A DNA stretch of 64,000 nucleotides from Plazaster borealis (Eukaryota; Echinodermata; Asteroidea; Forcipulatida; Labidiasteridae), in the NCBI GenBank assembly GCA_021014325.1, contig CM037476.1, positions 22,728,827 to 22,792,826 on the forward strand, given 5' to 3'. How positions within the stretch are numbered: position 1 is the first letter of the stretch; the number at the start of each line of letters is the position of its first letter. The notes beneath the pieces are model-generated. The model was not told the DNA's origin. It made no database searches and saw only the letters and a list, made by a program, of their open reading frames with translations. The translations under genes and the position numbers were made by a program. This document shows positions 59,501 through 64,000 of the stretch, piece after piece.

Positions 59501-62034
59501 ATTGGGATCATGTTTTGACATAAAATGATATATGTCGTCACCGACGCCACGAACAGACACACACGTAGATACCAATAAAAAGTAGCAATCGGAGAAAACA
59601 GCATTTCAAGTTGAATGTTTTTCTAAACCAAGCTTTCGTACAAATTCCGGGGTATTTTGCAACTAGTTTTCTTACAGTGGGGACTTGATGCTTTGAACTT
59701 AATATATACGGTGCTTTTGTCTGCTTTTAGTCCTAAATTAATAAGCAATAAAGTAAGAAAGGTGTGTGTCAGTTCGTGGCGACGAAAATTTACGCAACCA
59801 GGCCTTTTCCGTCGCCACGAACTGACACCATCCAATGTATTACAATGCGTGTGTGTCAGTTCGTGAAAATGTAGGTCACGCGCGCGCTACACACCAAGGT
59901 TGGTGTCAGTTCGTGGAAACGTTTTTTCCACTTTTGAGGTTTGTGCGCGCCGTGTGTTGCAATGGTAAATTGAACCTTTGTGTCAGTTCGTGGAAACGAA
60001 AAGTGTCAGTTTCGGTGCAAAGTTGCCTAGCCTCATCATCGTAATTAAAAAAGTAAAGCTCCTGAAGCGCCGAAACTTAATGAAATTGTAGGCCTTGGTT
60101 AACATTGTCCAAACATGCACAAAACTGAAAACTAAAAAAAAGTGGTTTTGTACACATGGTGTCAGTTCGTGGTGTCGGTGACGATGTGATATAAGCTCGA
60201 AGGCGGCACAAAGATTATGACTTTATGACATGTTATTCAGGAGATATGGTTTATAAAGTAATGAACATTGAATCATGTAATTTGGCACCTGATGACGTCA
60301 TAATGACAAACATTTATTTCTGGTGAAGAGTGTTTTATCTCCATGTGATGCCTACGAACGAAAAGCCTGAAATACATACAAAATACAAATATTCTGTCTT
60401 TTCATGTAGATTTGTACGCATTGATTGAGGGAGCTGTAGCATGTCTTGACATCATAAAAGCTTATTATTGAAAGCTTCCAATTGGGTTTCGCTTAAGATT
60501 TACCGCAAAAAAATGGCACACCCGCATCGCACGAATTTTGGAAGCTTAGAATTCTGGCGGGCGGACAAACCCTTTGTAATAACATGGGGCAAAACAATCT
60601 TGACGAAAACAAAACCTCTTCTGACTTCTAAGTTGGAACAGCTAATTATCCCCGATGCCAATAGCATCTTTCAAAATGTCTGCCTATAAAATAAAATAAA
60701 CCCTTAACACCAATTAGCATTGCCTTGCAATCACTCGTCACGACGCCAGGGTGTAAACTTGAGCTTTATTGACAACACAAACTGTTATTATTTTCCTGTC
60801 CAACAGGGCCTGCGGTTGGTTGTAGCAATATTGTTAGTAAAGAGTTGGTTGGACGTTGCTTCAGTGAATCAAGCACAACGGCTTTCGGCGTGGGAATACT
60901 TGGCGGTTCCCTAGCCTTCGTCAGCTGCGTACCCTTAACGCAATTCTTCTTGGCTATCTACGGTTGGAGGGGAACCATGCTGCTACTTGGTGGGATTTTG
61001 TCTCATCTTGCTGTCTGTGGAGCTTTGATGAAAGAACCCGCTGCAACAAAAAGTAGGAATGATGAATATCAAACAGTTGCTGTGAACGAAGAATCGAGGG
61101 TTACCAGTGATGGAGAAATAGCATCAAACAGTCGTTGTTGTTCTTCTCTTAATAGTGTGTACTCATTCGTCAGCCAGACTTTCAAGCTTGGTTTATTCTC
61201 TTCATCAGCTTTTTGGCTTATAATCTTCGTGTACAATGCATGGATGATGATGAACACTGCTTGGGTCATATATTTTGTGGTATATACTACTGTATCCAAG
61301 GGTTTTTTAATGGTAGATGCATCCAACTTCGTCGTAAGTTATGGAATCGGCAGAATACTTAGCAGTATAACTGTTGGTCCTTTGGTTAAAAACTTCCAAG
61401 TAATAGGCCTAAGCGACTCTGCGTGGTTAGGAATTGGACTTTTTATGTCGTCCTTGTATTATCTCATTGATCCGTGGCTGATGTCTTATTGGCCGATTTT
61501 TGTGGCAGCTTTCATCTATGGATATTTCAAAGTGATGATACACATACAATTGGACCTCGTAATTATAGAGATATTTGGTGCTGATCAAATGGGATTCGTT
61601 TTGGGATGGAATGGAGTTATCTGTGGAGTGACCACGCTCTTCACACTCTATTTCCCAGGTAAGTATTAAAGTCTATCGACCAATCCAATTCTTACATTGT
61701 ATACCTTGTGAACATGTCAAGTGATTGGGATCGGAGGACCGAGTCAAACACTGAGGGCGTCAATTTGTTCAATAGCTAGTATAACACTCTCAACGCACGC
61801 AGCTATTTGCCTTTAAATTTCTTCCTCACTAACGTACGTCTATTTACGAGACTATTTACCGAGACTATCTACCTAACCTGACCTGTCAAATCTCATTTAA
61901 TTCCAGGGCTAATCTACGACTACTTTGGTAGTTATACCTTAGCATTGATTCTCATGGGAGGCTTTCAACTTCTCGCCGTGGTTGCTCTTCTTGCTCTAGT
62001 TTGGCTTCGTAGACGCCGTCCAGCCAGCCTCTGA
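40574..62034 (+). CDS. Monocarboxylate-transporter-like protein (SLC16/MFS), 4 exons, 451 aa
   Basis: Exons are 40,574-40,805, 57,006-57,149, 60,807-61,658 and 61,907-62,034. Every intron is GT-AG and interrupts a glycine codon in phase 1. The product is a plasma-membrane major facilitator, expected to move monocarboxylates or similar organic anions with protons or by facilitated diffusion. Seen in the sequence: an N-terminal 'RDGGLIGWFAVLGLF', close to the DGGWGW signature of the MCT family, with TM1-2 in exon 1. Exon 2 has 'PLREKLGVRAV' (the loop after TM2) and TM3. Exon 3 has 'ILGGSLAFVS' and 'YGWRGTMLLLGG', a hydrophilic central loop (about 'EPAATKSRNDEYQ') and TM7-11. Exon 4 has 'GLIYDYFGSY', TM12 and a basic end 'WLRRRRPASL'. 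No lesion is seen. Intron 1 (16.2 kb) contains the RAG1-like gene and many transposons. Confidence 0.85.
41214..41475. mobile_element. MITE-like inverted repeat with repeated octamer-like words
   Basis: The ends 'ATCGTGAGAAGTCAGGGC.CCCGGCTGATC' and their inverse are about 30 bp each. The GC-rich interior has three 'CATGAATATGCAT'-type or 'CATATTCATG' words. It is inserted beside an (ATT)n run. Confidence 0.65.
41476..41800 (-). mobile_element. Reversed non-LTR tail-like segment
   Basis: (ATT)n followed by 'ATTCGGCCAGTGTCAAAAACAA' and A/C-rich sequence resembles the reversed 3' end of a non-LTR element. There is no coding remnant. Confidence 0.3.
42685..43572 (+). CDS. RAG1-like gene exon 1: zinc and RING region
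   Basis: This 296-codon exon ends GGACAG|GTAATA, phase 0. It contains three CxxC zinc motifs, a basic linker ('KGGRPRKPLRGRAVK'), an acidic patch ('MEDESDSSEINVE') and the RING. The RING segment 'NPVEAKCNHIFCLRCI' is the best RAG1-like match: vertebrate RAG1 has DPVET.CKH.FC..CI at the same place. The frame stays open past the donor to 43,695, so an unspliced form would give only this half. Confidence 0.85.
42685..49150 (+). CDS. RAG1-like protein (N-terminal zinc region plus DDE core), 10 exons, 958 aa
   Basis: Exons are 42,685-43,572; 44,393-44,691; 45,147-45,356; 45,584-45,829; 45,954-46,030; 46,612-46,814; 46,981-47,319; 48,272-48,430; 48,557-48,746; 48,885-49,150. All phases agree and there is no internal stop. 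N-terminus: C21-x2-C24, 'VFGVDV...LHP' with C71-x2-C74, C100-x2-C103, RING C161/C164/C176/H178/C181/C184/C198/C201, then a C2HC-like finger. Core: D489 ('GGDKGG'), D559 ('FGDYQYL'), C578-x2-C581, H895-x4-H900 and E921 ('GEQGGES'). In vertebrate RAG1 the pairs D708-C727 and H937-H942 have the same spacing (19 and 5), and H942-E962 is 20 against 21 here. The expected activity is DNA cleavage and strand transfer at specific ends. ATG 42,685 has AAA before it; AATAAA lies at about 49,188. The gene is nested in transporter intron 1. The closest known type I recall is the molluscan N-RAG-TP transposon. Confidence 0.85.
43800..43930. repeat. C homopolymer runs
   Basis: Runs of 11-17 C at about 43,829-43,841 and 43,909-43,926 lie within intron 1 of the RAG1-like gene. 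They are flanked by A/C-rich sequence. Confidence 0.9.
43941..44292. mobile_element. 350-bp MITE with GTCGAC-rich arms
   Basis: The ends 'GGGCAAGTTCGAATGCGCAC' and 'GTGCGCACTCGAACTTGCTC' are inverted. The arms also pair around 'GTCGACC', 'GGTTGACCA' and 'TGGTCGACCA'. It lies in intron 1 of the RAG1-like gene, 100 bp before exon 2. Confidence 0.8.
45584..46030 (+). CDS. RAG1-like gene exons 4-5: first two catalytic aspartates
   Basis: Exon 4 (45,584-45,829) carries the first Asp in 'IKIGGDKGG'. Exon 5 (45,954-46,030, only 77 nt) carries the second in 'FGDYQYLCRMYGITGASG'. The CxxC that follows starts exon 6 (46,612). In RAG1 the matching block is 'YDEKLVREVEGLEASG..CTLC'. The shared L, R, G and ASG positions plus the equal spacing argue for true homology. 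Confidence 0.8.
46152..46584 (+). mobile_element. tRNA-derived SINE with conserved central domain
   Basis: The head has a box A-like 'GTGGTCAAGCGGATAAG' and box B 'GGTTCGAGTCCCGG', like a Leu/Ser-type tRNA. The centre has 'GCGTCCTTCGGATGCGACGT', which I recognise as the central domain of the MetaSINE superfamily. The tail is 'AAAGCGCTATATAAGAACTC' then (ATT)n. It sits in intron 5 of the RAG1-like gene, in the same orientation, 30 bp before exon 6. Confidence 0.85.
47606..47994. mobile_element. MITE family A, complete palindromic copy
   Basis: The ends are 'TTAAAGGGACACGTTGCCTT' and its exact inverse. The arms pair along most of 389 bp. The middle is a 56-bp near-perfect palindrome (47,772-47,827) with arms running from CACGGTCAGCCATTTTG to GGAGTCAAA. 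It lies in intron 7 of the RAG1-like gene. Confidence 0.9.
48885..49150 (+). CDS. RAG1-like gene last exon: HxxxxH and catalytic Glu
   Basis: It encodes 'PKMHLLEEHVVPWISQW', 'GFHGEQGGESIHARFNNIRN' and a 'MSTHWIQTNP' end. RAG1 has the same order: H-x4-H, SEGNES with Glu962, a basic helix, and a 'HHWLYT' end. Stop TAA is at 49,148-49,150; a polyadenylation signal AATAAA follows about 40 bp later. Confidence 0.8.
49578..49694. mobile_element. 117-bp MITE after the RAG1-like gene
   Basis: The ends are 'ACTGAGGCGCTGTACTCC' and 'GGAGTACAGCGCCCCAGT'. A second pair, 'TGTTGACAT' and 'ATGTCAACA', is inside. The flanks are TTA and TTA-like. Its ends do not resemble anything upstream of the RAG1-like gene, so it is not the element's terminus. 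Confidence 0.75.
49695..50573. other. Non-coding intron sequence
   Basis: AT-rich transporter intron between the small MITE and the LINE. No gene, array or hairpin is seen. Confidence 0.5.
50574..53871 (+). mobile_element. 5'-truncated L1/Tx1-like LINE
   Basis: 3.3 kb. The sequence opens in the 'DHS' motif that ends an APE-type endonuclease, runs through a linker ('SRTRWMECGEKPSKYFLNME') and a complete reverse transcriptase ('NGKSPGSDGF', 'LLPKGDKPRKFLKNWRPISL', 'SIDFEKAFDS', 'SPYLFIMCVEVL', 'QYADDTVLFL'), then a C-terminal region with a CxxC motif ('LCTFCNNEEETLIHLFC'). It ends in an (AAATA)n tail. The frame is broken only twice. It lies in transporter intron 1, same strand. Confidence 0.9.
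50605..53715 (+). pseudogene. LINE ORF2 remnant: reverse transcriptase with two frameshifts
   Basis: Three overlapping open stretches (to 51,864; 51,858-52,451; 52,465-53,715) make one ORF2 apart from two single-base changes. One base seems lost in the A5 run at 51,813-51,817, and one gained near 52,440. The FADD-type active site is present as 'YADD' (about 52,031). With 5' truncation and two frameshifts it cannot act on its own, but the low number of lesions suggests recent insertion. The clade call (L1/Tx1-like) rests on the 'NGKSPGSDGF..EFYK' and 'NWRPISLLN' blocks. Confidence 0.85.
54054..54217 (+). mobile_element. Short element with a TTAGGG core, copy 2
   Basis: Left to right: 'TTCCGACACCCCTTTGTTCC', 'CCCTATGTTCCGAAAA', 'CACGCTAT', four perfect AGGGTT units (54,131-54,157), then 'GTGTCGGAACATAGGGGTGT' and 'GTGTGTAACAG'. 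Matching 25,944-26,112 in the opposite orientation defines a mobile unit of about 165 bp. Confidence 0.75.
54420..54716 (+). mobile_element. Probable LINE 3' tail
   Basis: T/G-rich untranslated sequence ends 'GATTTAAGAAAATAAAAAAA', much like the tail at 53,871. No coding part remains. Confidence 0.35.
54717..55430 (-). pseudogene. Gypsy gag remnant
   Basis: The minus strand reads, in order, 'FDPKRNVVYEIFRKLA', 'ILDEMIRDRLVIGV', then 'ESSLTLQKAIDI' and 'CRSSEQAA', 'KYPAYGTTCSKCQKCTHCVH', the typical C-terminal gag and CCHC knuckle order of Gypsy elements. At least one frameshift is needed between 'VIGV' and 'LTLQ'. The knuckle reads C-x2-C-x2-C-x2-C rather than a clean CCHC. No LTRs were found, so it is a solitary fragment. 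Confidence 0.65.
56254..56486 (-). mobile_element. MITE family C, copy 5 (half)
   Basis: The minus orientation carries the family C left half ('GGTCTTTGACAATTACTAAA' at its end, 'TTGCAACTTCGATGACCAAT' inside). It abuts copy 6 directly. Confidence 0.75.
56484..56842 (-). mobile_element. MITE family C, copy 6
   Basis: This is a full-length copy in minus orientation, from 'AAAGGCATTGTACACGTTTG' to 'CCAAACGTGTTCAGTGCCTTTAA'. It shares its left end with copy 5 and finishes 160 bp before transporter exon 2. Confidence 0.8.
57320..57522. repeat. Inverted repeat of AAATNATTTCGA words
   Basis: 'CTCGAAATAATTTCGAACGC' and the following 'CTCAAAATAATTATTTG' pair with their inverse at 57,470-57,522. Similar words (TTATTTCGAGCGCACAAA) recur to about 57,745 in both orientations. 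It lies in transporter intron 2. Confidence 0.7.
58547..58829. mobile_element. MITE family D with target duplication
   Basis: The termini are 'GGGCCCAATTTCATAGCGCTGC' and 'GCAGCTCTATGAAATTGGGCCC'. It is flanked by AGATC on both sides, a likely 5-bp target duplication. Interior words such as 'TTAACGGTAAGCA' and 'TGCTTACGGTTAGC' also pair. Confidence 0.85.
59534..60188. mobile_element. MITE family F with many internal GTGTCAGTTCGTGG motifs
   Basis: The termini are 'TCGTCACCGACGCCACGAAC' and its inverse 'GTTCGTGGTGTCGGTGACGA'. Inside, the 14-mer GTGTCAGTTCGTGG or a near match occurs about five more times, and at 59,804-59,825 once in inverse form ('CGTCGCCACGAACTGACACC'). It is non-coding and lies in transporter intron 2. 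Confidence 0.8.
60807..61658 (+). CDS. Main transporter exon (TM4-TM11)
   Basis: This 852-nt exon is open throughout. It starts after CCAACAG and ends at CCAG|GTAAGT. It holds most membrane segments and the cytoplasmic loop, including an unusual Ser/Cys-rich stretch 'SNSRCCSSLNS' before TM7. Both borders are phase 1. Confidence 0.85.
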
Positions 62035-62199
62035 TGGGAGGTGTCCTCATTTTTACCGTGCCCGCTGTCTCACTGTGTTAGCTCTACTCGTTAAAACATA
62101 TCGTTGGCTTGTCCGTTGGCCTAATGCAAGTTTGTTTGTGGAACCAAACATTGGCTCAATGTTTGACGGATGATAGGTAAATGTATATGCTTGTTCCCC

Positions 62200-62360
62200 C
62201 CATGTGCACAAGTCGTGAATGTTGTCATGAATATTCACGACTTGGAGTCCATATTGCCATCACTACGAGTTGGAGCAAAAAAGTCGTTTAATTTTGGTTG
62301 TCATTATTGGAGTCAACAACCACAATTTAGGGCACAAGTCGTGAATGTTGTCATATGGAT
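62200..62360. repeat. Short hairpin and repeat after the transporter gene
   Basis: 'CAAGTCGTGAATGTTGTCAT' occurs at 62,210 and 62,337. The first copy is followed by 'GAATATTCACGACTTG', giving a 16-bp stem. It could be a 3' UTR structure or a small foldback element. Confidence 0.55.
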
Positions 62361-63127
62361 GTTGTCGTCAAGACACTCTAAAAACGTTTCAGTCAGATTT
62401 GGTCCAGACCTGGGCCCCTTGGGTTTTGTACGCCCTCTATGGTAAGTTTCTCTACCACTCGGTTTCGACCTTCCGTCAATGGATAACTTAATGTAAAGCA
62501 AAGAAAAGCCAACGGGATAGTTTCCGTAAGATTTGAAACTTTGCATGGTGGGAATACGATATGGAAAGGTTTGCGGTGACACCATGTACATGTAATAATC
62601 TCTCTATGTGAGTTGGGGGTGGTTCTGAAAAGAACCGTTGGTTTCAACTCGACGTTTCGATCAGTATGCTCTGATCGTCTTCTGGAGAAAGCTGGGATAG
62701 TTTCCATTACATCTCTGTTACAAAATGTATGTTACTTAGTTCCGTTTATATTGAAATAGTGTTTTCCTTGATGATTATTATTACAATTTAGTGAAATTTA
62801 GTTCTGTAAAGTTGTTTTTGTACTTTTTCGTATGATGTTGGTCTGTACGAAAAATACATACACAAGCTTTCCAAACAACACTTTCATTTAAAACATACAC
62901 ATTTTTAATGAACAAAGGTGTCCACCATGACTGTAAAGTCTATGGTTCCTGGACTTTATAAATAAGACAAGTCATTTATTTAGAAGTATATACGTAGACG
63001 TTATATTATAAATGACTGATATGATAGCTTGTATTTAGTCATTGTGGAATCGTAAATTCATTGATTTACATGTAATTGTTTATATAATCAGTCATTAACA
63101 CTCAATGATTACTTGAATTAACTATAG

Positions 63128-63395
63128 GCTATCTGGGCCGGCACATAATGGTACCCAATAAGGGCCCCAGATGCCCAGTTAATGCCCATGTAATGCCCAT
63201 GGGATAACCAAGATTTTACCCACATGTTGTTTTGCCCCAGATGGGCCCTATATGTATCCCATATGGGTTATCTGGGCCTACCCATATGGGCGCCATATTA
63301 TTCTTGGGTGCAGGATCCGCAGGGACCCATATGGGTTAACCCATAAGGGACCAATGTTGGCCCATAAAGGACCCATATGGGACCAATGGGTTGAG
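63128..63395. repeat. Patch of CCCATATGGG-type words
   Basis: CCCATATGGG or close variants (CCCATAAGGG, GCCCATATGGG, CCCATGGG) occur more than ten times in about 270 bp, together with GGGCCC-like words. Spacing is irregular, so it is not a clean tandem array. Confidence 0.75.
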
Positions 63396-64000
63396 ACCGA
63401 GGCTAAGTTCAGGGGTCAAATTTCATTAACTTTTTCCCCCGTAAACGCTGACTGTAGGCCTATATGGAATTCATATAAGTTTAAGTTTTGTTTATTAATT
63501 TTTTCATTGGGGAGTTTGTTTATTCGTATTGTTGTTGCATTTAATTTTATTTTTGACGTCGAAATTTGTGTGTTTTTTGTAACATCGTATTTTATTGTGT
63601 ATTTTTCAATATTTTAACATCTCATACTATTTAAAGCTATAAATGTTAAATACCTTTATGTACCCAAGTGCTATAACAAATTAAAACAAATGTAATGTTA
63701 CCTTCTTGTCTTTTCGATTATCATTCCCACCACAGGGGCCGTTTTCCGCTGTTTCTTGTTAGCTTCAGTCATACGGTCTCCTCATGACGTATTGTCTTAG
63801 GTCGAACTAAAACAATCCTACTTAATGTAGATCTTCTATTAAAAAAAACACCCTACTTTTGAATTTTATGATGACATCAGTGTACATAGCCTAATAATAG
63901 GAACCCAAAACAAGTCTCAAAATCACAAGACCCCCATGTGTGTAGTCAAACAGAGACACTCGTCTTCAAATGTCTTTTTAAGTTTGTGTGGAATACCCTA

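Overview
This is a 64 kb piece of an animal nuclear genome. It is AT-rich and intron-rich, with TTAGGG-type repeats and many dispersed short inverted-repeat elements. It also holds a tRNA-derived SINE with a conserved central domain, an L1/Tx1-like LINE and decayed Gypsy elements. The mix suggests a deuterostome, most likely an echinoderm and perhaps a sea star. That assignment is inference from repeat style and protein flavour, with no database search.

Four protein genes can be assembled by matching splice sites and codon phase. (1) A sparse gene on + at 12,270-20,911 encodes a KDZ-type, transposase-derived protein. Its introns hold a 4.3 kb satellite and a 20-bp minisatellite; the catalytic middle seems lost and it is probably a pseudogene. 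(2) A 12-exon gene on - at 39,811-29,167 encodes a Ulp1/SENP-type (C48) cysteine protease. Its His-Asp-Gln-Cys set has the family spacing, but there is one in-frame stop and one phase break. (3) A four-exon gene on + at 40,574-62,034 encodes an SLC16/MCT-like transporter of 451 aa. It starts 762 bp from gene 2, in divergent orientation. (4) Nested in its 16.2 kb first intron, on the same strand, lies the most interesting gene of the window: a 10-exon, fully open reading frame of 958 aa (42,685-49,150) with a RAG1-like architecture. The N-terminal half has RAG1-type zinc motifs, including a C3HC4 RING followed by a zinc finger. The C-terminal half carries a DDE core whose D-D-E and C2-H2 spacing matches the RAG1 catalytic core almost residue for residue. 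No RAG2-like partner and no convincing terminal repeats are visible.

Region by region: 0-0.75 kb is a MITE fragment and T-rich sequence. 0.76-5.6 kb is a decayed Gypsy element on -. 6-11.8 kb holds palindromic MITEs and two tandem arrays. 12.2-21 kb is the KDZ-like gene with its arrays. 21-29 kb is non-coding with MITEs and a telomere-repeat element. 29-39.8 kb is the protease gene. 40.5-62 kb is the transporter gene, whose intron 1 contains the RAG1-like gene, a SINE, several MITEs, a 3.3 kb LINE, a second telomere-repeat element and a Gypsy gag remnant. 62-64 kb is non-coding with a CCCATATGGG-rich patch.

Most short open frames are shadows in tandem repeats or in MITE copies and are not annotated.
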